Shown one piece after another: positions 7,457 to 15,795 of a DNA stretch of 35,809 bases. The position numbers and the translations under genes are program-made. The stretch covers positions 1 through 35,809 of the IMG/VR virus record IMGVR_UViG_3300005295_000043. One strand, given 5' to 3'. Source of the DNA: a virus. A model generated the notes under the pieces. That model ran no database searches. It was not told where the DNA came from and saw only the letters and a program-made list of their open reading frames with translations. Every line of letters starts with the position of its first letter. The first letter of the stretch is position 1.

Positions 7457-7818
7457 GGCGCTGACTGGATTGGGTAGCCGGCTTCAAGGCAAATCTTGAA
7501 CGAAACTTGATGTTCTATGATTTCTGGGTCCATTATCAATGTGGTAGTGGTCACAGCTATCTGGCCTCGGTCGCGAACATACAGTATTTGATAAGGAGTA
7601 AATCCAACATATCCGCCGAGTTTGTTTTTCGCGTTCACTCGACCGCAGTAGATCATCTCATCGACCGGAATATACCACTGGAATTGAGCAGATTGTGGAT
7701 CGGCGAGTTCGTCTTTAACAAACTTCTCGATCTGTGCTTTTTCCTTACTTGAGAATGGTGTGGGTTTTGGTGACGGATGGAGAGTCAAAATAGACAGCGC
7801 GATAAGGGTAGCAAACAT
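7453..7818 (-). CDS. Small secreted protein of unknown function (moron)
   Basis: 121 residues with a short hydrophobic N-terminus (MFATLIALSILTL) that looks like a signal peptide or anchor. Downstream are conserved-looking segments FVKDELADPQSAQFQW, YCGRVNAKNKLGGYVGFTPY and a late Cys in FKICLEAGYP; the two Cys could form a disulfide in the periplasm. AGGA lies 7 bases before the start. It is markedly more AT-rich than the flanking tail genes and on the opposite strand, as expected of a lysogenic-conversion moron. It probably shares a transcript with the ribbon-helix-helix gene 24 bases upstream. An envelope role such as superinfection exclusion is only a guess. Confidence 0.75.
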   Translation of the reverse strand: MFATLIALSILTLHPSPKPTPFSSKEKAQIEKFVKDELADPQSAQFQWYIPVDEMIYCGRVNAKNKLGGYVGFTPYQILYVRDRGQIAVTTTTLIMDPEIIEHQVSFKICLEAGYPIQSAP

Positions 7819-7842
7819 GATGCATCCTAAAAGCGCGCAGTG

Positions 7843-8004
7843 TTATTTCTGATCGTTTTTGGTGTCTAGCATTTGTTCGCAAAGACGGCGTACGGCTTCC
7901 GCGCGTGAGGGAAGATCCTCTTGCTCCCGACGCCACGCATCAATTTTTTTCAAGAAGTCGGCGTGAACGCGGACTTGCAAAAGCTGATCAAGGTTTCGGG
8001 CCAT
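7843..8004 (-). CDS. Ribbon-helix-helix DNA-binding protein
   Basis: 53 residues from ATG 8004. LLQVRVHADFLKKIDAW is a typical RHH beta-strand plus helix A, and SRAEAVRRLCEQML is helix B, so it should bind DNA as a dimer. Longer starts (codon at 8142) add a Cys-rich stretch with no family resemblance. No strong ribosome site is visible; CGGA lies 13 bases upstream. It is first in a two-gene minus-strand unit with the secreted protein and probably controls that unit through the palindrome at 8030-8046. Confidence 0.75.
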   Translation of the reverse strand: MARNLDQLLQVRVHADFLKKIDAWRREQEDLPSRAEAVRRLCEQMLDTKNDQK

Positions 8005-8029
8005 GGAATGCCAGTATCCGAAACACTCT

Positions 8030-8046
8030 TGCATTTCAAGAATGCA
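8030..8046. promoter_or_regulatory. Palindrome TGCATT-N5-AATGCA, candidate RHH operator
   Basis: A perfect 6-bp inverted repeat with a 5-bp spacer lies 26 bases upstream of the RHH start codon, in the divergent gap between the minus-strand pair and the + gene at 8125. On the minus strand a weak -10-like TAATAC lies just before it. Size and position fit an autoregulatory RHH site; there is no direct proof. Confidence 0.4.
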
Positions 8047-8061
8047 GGTATTACAAAACGA

Positions 8062-8092
8062 GCCGTTGAGATGTTTGCACCATCCCAACGGC
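8062..8092. other. Strong interrupted hairpin in the divergent gap
   Basis: GCCGTTG (8062-8068) pairs with CAACGGC (8086-8092), then after one mismatch GATG pairs with CATC, around a 7-base loop TTTGCAC. On the minus strand it is followed by TCGTTTTGT, a weak T-tract. It could be an insulating terminator between divergent units or a structured leader for the gene at 8125. Confidence 0.45.
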
Positions 8093-8124
8093 CCTAACCC
8101 GAACCGTCTATCAAGGAGACGATC

Positions 8125-8469
8125 ATGGCTGCCACGCAGCATATCAGCATCGGCGGGTTTCCGCCGCCCGGAAAAATCGTCCGCCTGTCGGGCGATGATT
8201 TCGCCGGATTGACACGGGCGGAAGCGCCCAAATTTCAGGCGCGGGAATGGCGTCGTGCATGGTTTCGCAATTGCGGCACGGTGGTCGCCCAGCAGGGTGG
8301 CCGCGCGCTTTTGGCCTTGTTCAGCGATGCCGCCCCACCGGCGCGGCAGGCGATTCGGAATGAATTGATCGACCAGCTGGCGGGCCGTCCCCGCCGGATT
8401 GGGGCGGTGATAGCGGCCTGCTTTGAAAAACAGATGGCCTTCGACACGATGGTTGGGGAACTGGCATGA
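8125..8469 (+). CDS. Conserved-looking small protein of unknown function
   Basis: 114 residues; AAGGAG lies 6 bases before ATG 8125, an excellent ribosome site. The sequence is basic in the middle (AREWRRAWFRNCG) with helical C-terminal half (ARQAIRNELIDQLAGRPRRIGAVIAACFEKQMAFD). No catalytic motif or membrane segment is seen. It overlaps the BRO-family gene by 4 bases (ATGA), so the two are translated together; a role linked to the antirepressor is possible but unproven. Confidence 0.78.
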   Translation: MAATQHISIGGFPPPGKIVRLSGDDFAGLTRAEAPKFQAREWRRAWFRNCGTVVAQQGGRALLALFSDAAPPARQAIRNELIDQLAGRPRRIGAVIAACFEKQMAFDTMVGELA

Positions 8470-9248
8470 ACGCGGTGGTGAGAAATTTCGGCTTCGGCGA
8501 GCAGTTAGTGCGTGCCGTCGATCGTGATGGTGAGGCGTGGTTCGTCGCTAATGATGTCTGCGCGGCCTTGGGAATCGATAACGCCCGTCAAGCGGTCTCC
8601 CGGCTCGACGATGATGAAAGGGATGGTGTCACTATTAGTGACGCCATCGGGCGCGAGCAGGAAACGACTATCGTTTCCGAGCCCGGCGTGTATCAACTCG
8701 TGTTTCGCAGCCGGAAGCCGTCGGCCAAGGCGTTCAAGCGCTGGCTGGCGCATGAAGTGATCCCGGCGATCCGCAACACGGGCCGCTATGAAATCCCGCG
8801 GCCGTCGAACGACGGCGGTGATGAAGCGATGTTCGTCCCGTATCTCGGCACGGCTGACGATCGCGACTCGATCCGGGTGGCGCAGATGATCATCCGCAAC
8901 GCCGAACGGCTCTACGGTCCGGAAGCGGGGCGGCAATATTGGGCTAAGCTTGGCTTCCCGGTGCCATCAGTGGATCTGCCGCCTTCGGCTTATGCGACGG
9001 CAAGCGATCCTCGGCCGCAGTCGATGCCGACGGAAGGCAGCGTCATGGCGTGGGCGATGGCGTGCGGCGTGAACCCGACGCGACGGGATGCCACGCATCT
9101 GCGGGAATGCTTCGCGAGCTACGAGCTTTGGGCGGCGAGGAATGGCTACTGGATCATGCCGGTCGAAAAATTCTCGCGCTCGATTAAGACGATCTTCGGG
9201 ACGGAAGAGCATCCCGAAATGATCAGGGTCATCATCACCCGCAAGTAA
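8466..9248 (+). CDS. BRO-N domain antirepressor-like protein
   Basis: 260 residues. Residues 1 to about 105 are a BRO N-terminal DNA-binding domain (WFVANDVCAALGIDNARQAVSRLDDDE, VSEPGVYQLVFRSRKPSAKAFKRWL, VIPAIRNTGRYE). The C-terminal 70 residues (MAWAMACGV, RECFASYELWAARNGYWIMPVEKFSRSIKTIFG) resemble the winged-helix tail found after D5/P4-type helicases. Such proteins commonly bind or counteract phage repressors. It is unusual that this one lies within the tail gene block, on the + strand after a divergent promoter region, rather than with the early genes. Confidence 0.87.
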   Translation: MNAVVRNFGFGEQLVRAVDRDGEAWFVANDVCAALGIDNARQAVSRLDDDERDGVTISDAIGREQETTIVSEPGVYQLVFRSRKPSAKAFKRWLAHEVIPAIRNTGRYEIPRPSNDGGDEAMFVPYLGTADDRDSIRVAQMIIRNAERLYGPEAGRQYWAKLGFPVPSVDLPPSAYATASDPRPQSMPTEGSVMAWAMACGVNPTRRDATHLRECFASYELWAARNGYWIMPVEKFSRSIKTIFGTEEHPEMIRVIITRK

Positions 9249-9317
9249 TCGTTCGAAGTTCGTTTCAACCAGGCTGCCGCGCACATGCGCGGCGGCCCAA
9301 CCGCGTTTGGGGAAAGC

Positions 9318-12300
9318 ATGTCCGGCACTGATATCATTGCCCGCCTGAAGCTGAACGCGACGGGTTTCTCCAACGAGATCAACAAATCGCTGGGCGATGT
9401 CGAGCGCCGGTTCAGCAGCACGGGCACGACGATCGGGCGAAACCTTTCGAGCGGGATCGGCAGCGGGCTGCAGGACGTGTCGTCGCGCATCCCTGTGTTA
9501 GGTGGCGCGCTGGCTGGCTTGTCCGGCCCTGCGTTGGTGGCGGCGGGCGCGATCGGCGCGGTCGGCCTCGCCATGGGGAAAGGGCTTGGCGACGCGGAGG
9601 AATATACCAAGGCGGTAAAGGGCCTCGGCGCCGTTTTCACCGCCACGGGCAACAATACCGGGCTGGCGCAACAGCAGCTTGTCGATTTCGCCGAAGAGAT
9701 GGAATCGGCGTGGGCGATTGCGGCCGAAGAAATCATCGGCGCCGAAAAGGTGCTGACCAGCTTCAGCGGTGTGGCCGGCACCACGTTCAAACGGGCGATC
9801 GTCGCCGCGGCTGACATGTCCGCTGTATTCGGCGGGGACCTATCGTCCAATACCGAAAAGCTCGGCCTGGTGCTGCAAAACCTTGCGCAGGGCAGCGTTG
9901 CCGGCCTGTCGAAGGGGTTCAAGCTCCTTGGACCGGATACGATCGCGACGATCGAGCATCTGGCCGAAATGGGGCGGACGGCAGAAGCGCAGACTGCCCT
10001 GCTCGATGCGCTTCAGAAGAAGGTCGGGGGCGCGGCGGATAGTCAAGCGCAGGGCCTGTCGGGCGCCTATGACCGCCTGACCGATGCGATCGGCGACGCC
10101 AATCGCGAGCTTGTCGTGCAGAGCGGGTTGTATGACGGTGCCGTCGGCGGCCTGGAAAGCGTCACTGCCGGGGTCGATGCGCTGGTCGACAAGCTCCGCG
10201 AGCTGGGCGGCCTGAAGGGCGTAGCAGTGGAGGTGATGGCCGCCTTCGCCTCGCCCCTTGGCTACGCGACCGATCCTAAGTATCGGGAAAAATTCCGCGA
10301 GGGTTTCGGCGTCAAGCGCCCGTCGGGCGGGAGCGATAACCCGCTCGGGCTGACCAGCTTCTTCGGGAAATTCAACGAGGATCTGACGGCGGCCTATTCG
10401 GCGACTTCCGAATATTACAGCCGCGATCGCACCGATCCCGACAAAGCGAAAAAGAAGTCGGATCAAAATGATAAGGAAGCCGATCAGCGGAAGCGCATCA
10501 CCGATGCGATTGCAAAGGAAACGGCCGAACTTGAACATCAGGTCGAGATTGGCAAGCTGCGCGCGCAAGGGCTGGATTACGAAGCCGATCTCAACGATGC
10601 CTTGTTCCGGCTCTATCAGCAGTTTTCCGGCGTCGAGCGCGAGCGGCTTGCCAATCTCGAAGCACGGGTGCGCGAACAGGTCGATCTCAACGCACTCATT
10701 CGCGAGGAAAAGGCGCTCGAAGACGGGGCCAAGAACGCGCAGCGCGTGTCGCGGCAGGCCAATGACGAATATGCGCGCCAAAAAGAGGAAATGGAGCGCC
10801 AGGCCCAAGAGCAGATCAACGATCTCGCCGACTTCTACGAAAGCGCGATGGGCAAAGGCAATGGCTCGATCTGGAAACAGTTCAAGGCCGAAGGCAAGCG
10901 TGTCATCGCCGAAATCGCGGCCTATTATACCCTGCAGCTGATTTCCGGCCAAAGGCTCAGCTCGATTTCGGATGTGATCAGTGGCCTAAGTCAATTCAAC
11001 GGGGTTTTCTCGGGCCAAGGCGGCGGTTTGCTCAATCTCGCATCTGGGCTCTTCAAAAGAGGCGCCGACGGCATCGGCGCGGGGACATTCGGCGGCAGTG
11101 TGTCGGGTCCCGGCCTGACGCAATTGACCGGGCTAACAAGTTCGGCCGCCGCGAGCGGCGGCATATCGGCTGCTTTGAGTGGCATCGCTGCTGCAGCAGG
11201 TCCTGTTGGAGCCGTGCTTTCGATCAATAGCATGGTGAGTGACCTGCTGGGCAATGATCAGATCAAGGGCGGCAAGATCTGGGGGCTGGTCAGCCCGGTG
11301 TTGACCGCGCTGTTCGGCAAGGCGAAGAAGGGCAGCGCGACGCTCGGCTTCGATGGTGGCGAACTCGGCGTCATTTCGACCCGCGGCAACAGCAACAGCC
11401 GTATAAAAGCGGCGAGTGATGCGGGTGGGAATGTCGCCGACACGCTGCGCGATATTGCCGAGCAACTGGGCGGCGACCTGAACGGTACCGTTTCAACATC
11501 GATCGGCGTCCGCAAGAAAAGCTACCGCGTCGACACCACTGGCCAAGGGCGAACCAAGGGCGCGGGCGTCGAGAGCTTCGGCAAGGATCAGGATGCGGCG
11601 ATTGAAGCGGCGATCCAGGATGCGCTGCAGGACGGTGTCATCACCGGCATATCGGCGGCATCGAAGAAGATCATCGCTTCGGGCAAGGATCTGCAGAAAT
11701 CGATCGAGAAAGCGGCGCTGATCGAATCGATCCCCAAGCAGCTGAAGGCGATCGAGGACCCGGTTGGCGCAGCGATCGACGAATTCAACAAAGGCTGGGA
11801 AAAGACGATCGCCGCGCTGAAGGAAGGCGGCGCTTCGGCCGCGCAATGGGCGGACGCGCAAAAGCTCTACGGCCTTGAACTGGCGCAGGTGAAAAAGCAG
11901 GCGATCGAATCGGCGGACGGGCTCAAGCTATTCCTGCAAAGCCTCAACTTCGGCTCATCCTCGCCCTTGTCTCTCCGCGATCAGGAAGCCGCCGCGCGGT
12001 CCGCGTTGCAGCCGTTCCTGGACAAGATCGCCAGCGGCCAGTCGATCGACCAGCAAGCCTATCAGTCGGCGGCGCAGAGCTTCCTGGATATCGAGCGCGG
12101 CCTTTATGGATCAACCGATAAGTTCTTCGCGGAATTCGATGCGATCAAGGGCGCCACGGCGAAAGCGATATCGGCGGTCGACAATGCGGCGGTCATCAAC
12201 GCCGAAAATCCGTTCGTCAAGGCAACCGCCGAAGCGACCAAGCAGACGGCATCGGCCGCGCAGGCGACCGCCGATATCCTCGCGCAGAATACGCAGATCC

Positions 12301-12389
12301 TCGCCGATGTCCGCACGCTGCTCGGCCGCTATCTCACCAGCCCGGTATCGGCGGCGCCGTTCATCGGCACGGTGCGGGGCTTCAGATGA
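9318..12389 (+). CDS. Tail tape measure protein
   Basis: 1023 residues; this is the longest tail gene and sets tail length. The start is ATG 9318, preceded by TTGGGGAAAG; an in-frame ATG at 9285 has no ribosome site. The N-terminal part (IIARLKLNATGFSNEI, LGDVERRFSSTG) is typical of tape measures. A hydrophobic Gly/Ala segment follows near 50-85, then AADMSAVFGGDLSSNTEKLGLVLQNLAQG, which matches prophage tail-length proteins. Residues about 400-520 are a highly charged coiled coil, followed by a Gly/Ala-rich hydrophobic stretch near 560-640. It ends with an ATGA overlap into the next tail gene. Confidence 0.92.
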   Translation: MSGTDIIARLKLNATGFSNEINKSLGDVERRFSSTGTTIGRNLSSGIGSGLQDVSSRIPVLGGALAGLSGPALVAAGAIGAVGLAMGKGLGDAEEYTKAVKGLGAVFTATGNNTGLAQQQLVDFAEEMESAWAIAAEEIIGAEKVLTSFSGVAGTTFKRAIVAAADMSAVFGGDLSSNTEKLGLVLQNLAQGSVAGLSKGFKLLGPDTIATIEHLAEMGRTAEAQTALLDALQKKVGGAADSQAQGLSGAYDRLTDAIGDANRELVVQSGLYDGAVGGLESVTAGVDALVDKLRELGGLKGVAVEVMAAFASPLGYATDPKYREKFREGFGVKRPSGGSDNPLGLTSFFGKFNEDLTAAYSATSEYYSRDRTDPDKAKKKSDQNDKEADQRKRITDAIAKETAELEHQVEIGKLRAQGLDYEADLNDALFRLYQQFSGVERERLANLEARVREQVDLNALIREEKALEDGAKNAQRVSRQANDEYARQKEEMERQAQEQINDLADFYESAMGKGNGSIWKQFKAEGKRVIAEIAAYYTLQLISGQRLSSISDVISGLSQFNGVFSGQGGGLLNLASGLFKRGADGIGAGTFGGSVSGPGLTQLTGLTSSAAASGGISAALSGIAAAAGPVGAVLSINSMVSDLLGNDQIKGGKIWGLVSPVLTALFGKAKKGSATLGFDGGELGVISTRGNSNSRIKAASDAGGNVADTLRDIAEQLGGDLNGTVSTSIGVRKKSYRVDTTGQGRTKGAGVESFGKDQDAAIEAAIQDALQDGVITGISAASKKIIASGKDLQKSIEKAALIESIPKQLKAIEDPVGAAIDEFNKGWEKTIAALKEGGASAAQWADAQKLYGLELAQVKKQAIESADGLKLFLQSLNFGSSSPLSLRDQEAAARSALQPFLDKIASGQSIDQQAYQSAAQSFLDIERGLYGSTDKFFAEFDAIKGATAKAISAVDNAAVINAENPFVKATAEATKQTASAAQATADILAQNTQILADVRTLLGRYLTSPVSAAPFIGTVRGFR

Positions 12390-12748
12390 CAGCGCTACCA
12401 GACGATTATGCCGCCGGGACACGGCCGGCGACGATTCTCAACTGGACAAGCGACGCGATCCATTTGCGGTATCCCAACGCGCGCGATAATGCGGTCGATC
12501 CGGCTGAAGGCTTTTTCGACAGCCCCGCCGATGCGCAGCGCGCGCTTGAAATGCGGTCGGCGCTGATCGGCGCGGAACGCCGTCGCTTCGCGGTCAAGAT
12601 CGCCGATCTGATCTGGCTCGATCCGACCGGCGGCATCCCGGTTGTGACGCTGATCGACAGCGAGCAGGGCGTTTCGGGCGACTTCATCGTGGCGCGCTAC
12701 CAGGTCGATCTTGAGACCGAAATCACCACCCTCGAACTGTTCGGATAG
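12386..12748 (+). CDS. Tail protein of unknown function
   Basis: 120 residues, starting in a 4-base overlap with the tape measure gene. It is rich in short beta-strand-like segments (FAVKIADLIWLDP, GDFIVARYQVDLETEITTLELFG) and acidic. Position immediately after the tape measure suggests a distal tail or hub accessory component (compare lambda M/L region), but the sequence shows no motif I recognise. Confidence 0.75.
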   Translation: MTALPDDYAAGTRPATILNWTSDAIHLRYPNARDNAVDPAEGFFDSPADAQRALEMRSALIGAERRRFAVKIADLIWLDPTGGIPVVTLIDSEQGVSGDFIVARYQVDLETEITTLELFG

Positions 12749-12751
12749 AAG

Positions 12752-13582
12752 ATGGCCAATGCATGGATCATCAAGCCGCAGGCATTGTCGGCGGTGTCGC
12801 TGGTCAGCGGCACCACGACGGTGCTGGGCGCGCCGACCAATCTCGGCAACGACTTCGCCGGAGTGATCTGGCGTAGCAATACCGCCGCGTCGAGCGTGTC
12901 GCTGATCTTCGACATGGGCGCCGACGTGACGATCGACACGATGGCGCTGTTCGGCATCCTGGGGCCGCCGACAGGCGCGCAGATGCAGATCCGCGCGGCG
13001 ACAGGCGCGCAGGGCTCTGCGTTCAGCGGCGGCGTCGGCACCGGGGCCAATCAATATTGGCAGAGCGTTGCTGAAAATCTCTATGCCGGCACGGTCGTCC
13101 CGACCGCGGCGCGGCGGATGGCGTTGTGGTCAGCGCCGGCCGTCAGCGGCCCGCCCGCTTCGCGCTACTGGATGCTGATCGTCAGCAGCCTTTCGACCAA
13201 CTATGTGCAACTCGCGCGCGCGGTGTTCGGCAAGCGCTTCGTGCCGACCCGCAATTTCGTCTATGGCGGGGCCTTCGGCGTACGCGACTTCGGATCGACC
13301 GCCTTTTCCAACCGCGCGGTGCCGTTGACGCGCAAGGCGCCAAAGCAGCGCACGATCGCGATCGGCTTCGCGAACCTCTACCGCGACGAAGTCGAAGCGA
13401 CGGTGCAACCGCTGCTGGAAGCGATCGGCGGGACCGATTGCATCGCGCTGGTGACCGATCCCGCGGCGAACGCCCAGCGCGAGAACCGCATGTATTTCGG
13501 TACATTGGGGGGTGAGCTGGGGACGATCTGGCGCGTCGCCAACGGCCATGAATGGCGCGTGACCCTGTTGAGCCGCTTCTGA
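12752..13582 (+). CDS. Distal tail structural protein
   Basis: 276 residues, beta-rich, with a first half resembling a galactose-binding-like sandwich (VSLIFDMGADVTIDTMALFGIL, SRYWMLIVSS) and a second half typical of distal tail proteins (AFGVRDFGSTAFSNRAV, RTIAIGFANLYRDEVEATVQPLL, WRVTLLSRF). It lies three bases after the preceding stop. A distal-tail/baseplate role is inferred from fold-like pattern and position. Confidence 0.72.
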   Translation: MANAWIIKPQALSAVSLVSGTTTVLGAPTNLGNDFAGVIWRSNTAASSVSLIFDMGADVTIDTMALFGILGPPTGAQMQIRAATGAQGSAFSGGVGTGANQYWQSVAENLYAGTVVPTAARRMALWSAPAVSGPPASRYWMLIVSSLSTNYVQLARAVFGKRFVPTRNFVYGGAFGVRDFGSTAFSNRAVPLTRKAPKQRTIAIGFANLYRDEVEATVQPLLEAIGGTDCIALVTDPAANAQRENRMYFGTLGGELGTIWRVANGHEWRVTLLSRF

Positions 13583-13597
13583 CATGGGCCAAAGCTG

Positions 13598-14836
13598 ATG
13601 GACGTGCTTGTCCAGATCGACGCATGGGACCCGGTCGCGGCGGCGACGGTCACGATAACTGCGGCGAGCATCGACGATGACCGGGTGTGCCACCTCAATG
13701 GCGTGACCTGGTGGCCCGCGCTCGCGCGTCTGCCCGCGCTTGGCTATGATTTCTTCGGCGGCGATTTCGACAGCCGCCAGATCCAGGCGCCGGCTTCGGG
13801 CATCGCGCTTTCGGTTGCGCCATGGCCCAATTTCGCGCGCTACATCTTCGCCAACGCGCCCTTCCAGCTGTGGACGGGCAAGGCCGGCGATGCATGGGGC
13901 AGCTGGACGCTGCGGTTCAGCGGCCGTGTCAGCGAGCAACCGCAGATAGCGGACGGGATCGCGGACCTTACTTTCGGCGTCGATGCGCGCTGGCTGGATG
14001 CGCCGCTGCTGCCGACATATCTGGGTACCGGCGGCGCCGAAGGGCTCGCCTCGCAAAAGGGGCAGGCGAAGCCGCTGGCGATCGGTGCGCCGCGCTTCAT
14101 TTCGGGCGTGCTGATCGATCCGACCAACACGGTGATCCAACTGAGCTCGGCGGGATCGATCCAAGGCGTTTCGGTGGCCTTCGACGCGCTGACGCGCTTC
14201 CCGGCATCGGTGGGCGACTATGCGAGCTATGCGGCATTGGTTGCGGCGACGATCTCGGCGGGCAATTTCGCCACGTCCCTGGCTGCGGGAATGGTGCGCC
14301 ACGGCGCGCCGCTCGCTGGCCAGCAAAGCTATCATATCGATGGCGACAATAGCGGCACCGATGGCTGGGCGCGCCTGCCAGGCGATGTAATCCGGCGGCT
14401 GGCGATCCTGTCCGGCGGAACCGGCAAGATCAACGACGCGTCGCTCGACACGCTTAATAGCGCGCGCCCCTGGCCGCTTTCGCTCTATGTCGACAGCCAA
14501 ACGACAGCGCGCGACATGGTGCAGCGCATCGCGGTCAGCGTCAACGCGGTCGCGGGTGTGACGTGGCTGGGGCAATTGTTCGCGGCGCCGGTGCCGAAGC
14601 CGCAGCCGGTGAACATCCTTTACGGCACGACGCGGCCGATCTTCGGCGGCACGAACGCGCAGATGAATGGTCCGGCGCTCATAGGCGCGCCGCAGCTGAC
14701 CTTGCAGGCCGACGGCAGCGATCTGCCGCCGGTCGCGTCAGTCGAACAGGTTCCGATCGGGACGCCGTTCTGGCGCCTCGCGCTCACAGCCGAGCGCACA
14801 TGGACGGTGCATAGTCAAAGTGAAGTCGCGCCATAA
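13598..14836 (+). CDS. Tail baseplate/hub-like structural protein
   Basis: 412 residues. It is rich in aromatic beta segments (VCHLNGVTWWPALARLPALGYDFF, WGSWTLRFSGRV), with a middle helical part (DVIRRLAILSGGTGKINDASLD) and a terminal motif PFWRLALTAERTWTVHSQSEV. That ending resembles the end of central tail proteins that carry receptor-binding parts in other alphaproteobacterial phages. It is followed by a 47-base AT-rich gap and the fiber gene, so the receptor-binding function has probably been moved to the separate fiber. Confidence 0.7.
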   Translation: MDVLVQIDAWDPVAAATVTITAASIDDDRVCHLNGVTWWPALARLPALGYDFFGGDFDSRQIQAPASGIALSVAPWPNFARYIFANAPFQLWTGKAGDAWGSWTLRFSGRVSEQPQIADGIADLTFGVDARWLDAPLLPTYLGTGGAEGLASQKGQAKPLAIGAPRFISGVLIDPTNTVIQLSSAGSIQGVSVAFDALTRFPASVGDYASYAALVAATISAGNFATSLAAGMVRHGAPLAGQQSYHIDGDNSGTDGWARLPGDVIRRLAILSGGTGKINDASLDTLNSARPWPLSLYVDSQTTARDMVQRIAVSVNAVAGVTWLGQLFAAPVPKPQPVNILYGTTRPIFGGTNAQMNGPALIGAPQLTLQADGSDLPPVASVEQVPIGTPFWRLALTAERTWTVHSQSEVAP

Positions 14837-14883
14837 CGCTCAAGTAATCGTCAAATATTCATCGCTTCAATCAAGGATAGAAA

Positions 14884-15795
14884 ATGGTTGATCTTGCAGT
14901 CGGTACGGGCGCGATCGCGTCCGCGGGCAATCTGACTGGCGCCGAAGCATGGGCATTGCTTCAGAGCGGCGTGGCAAAAGAGGTTAGCGCGGATCGCTTT
15001 CCCTTCTATAACGGTACGGACTATCTCCTAAGCCAGAGCAGCCCGAGCATTCGCTGGAATAGCGGCGGGCCAGCGATCAAGAGCACATCGGCTAATCGGC
15101 TCGGGGTGTATAATGACGGGACGACGAACGAGCGCATAAGTATTCAGTCCACCGGCCGGATCAGTATGGCGGGACTTCGCGCGATCGGCATCGCGGACAT
15201 CCAGGGCAGCGGTAATGTGCGTGTGATGGCGGGCGCGGCGGGCGGCTATGCGCTCAGCACCTACGATACGCAGGATTATACCGCGGTTCAATTCGTGCGC
15301 GATGTCGCTGGCACGCCGACGCAGAACGGCCTGATCTCGGTAGGGCTGTCGTCCACTGCATACACGACGACATCGGACTATCGGCAAAAGGAAAATATTA
15401 CCCCCCTTACCGATGCGCTGCAGCGCCTCCGCAAGATCCCGGTCCATCGGTTCAACTTCAAGGTGTCGCCGGACCGCAGGGTTGACGGCTTCCTTGCGCA
15501 TGAGTTGGCCGAGATCGTGCCGGAAGCAGTCATCGGGGAAAGGGACGCGGAAGAGGAAATCGGAACCGCGCTGGTCTATGCGCGCGATGATCAGGGCCGC
15601 TTCATCCTCGGCGAGGCCATTGAGATCAATGGCATTCCGGAACATGAGGTTCCCGACGGTGCGAGCTGGACCCGCACCGGGACGCGGCTGGTGCTTCAGA
15701 GTGTCGATCAGTCGAAGATCGTGCCGTTGCTGGTGGCGGCTGTGCAAGAGCTGACAACCAAGGTTGAAGCGCTTGAGGCGCAGCTTGCCCAATGA
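14884..15795 (+). CDS. Tail fiber with C-terminal S74 intramolecular chaperone
   Basis: 303 residues; AAGGA lies 6-10 bases before ATG 14884. The N-terminal 160 residues are Gly/Ser/Thr-rich fiber sequence. From S164 (SDYRQKENI) begins the Peptidase_S74/endosialidase-type chaperone, with VDGFLAHELAEIVPEAV and the final helix DQSKIVPLLVAAVQELTTKVEALEAQL. In this family the chaperone drives trimerisation and then cuts itself off just before the Ser of the SD motif, leaving a mature fiber of about 163 residues. The short mature part is notable. It overlaps the next gene by 4 bases. Confidence 0.87.
   Translation: MVDLAVGTGAIASAGNLTGAEAWALLQSGVAKEVSADRFPFYNGTDYLLSQSSPSIRWNSGGPAIKSTSANRLGVYNDGTTNERISIQSTGRISMAGLRAIGIADIQGSGNVRVMAGAAGGYALSTYDTQDYTAVQFVRDVAGTPTQNGLISVGLSSTAYTTTSDYRQKENITPLTDALQRLRKIPVHRFNFKVSPDRRVDGFLAHELAEIVPEAVIGERDAEEEIGTALVYARDDQGRFILGEAIEINGIPEHEVPDGASWTRTGTRLVLQSVDQSKIVPLLVAAVQELTTKVEALEAQLAQ

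Noticed and set aside
13130-14575. 481-residue minus-strand frame
   Set aside because: Antisense to two tail genes with coherent starts, stops and ribosome sites; no domain recognisable.
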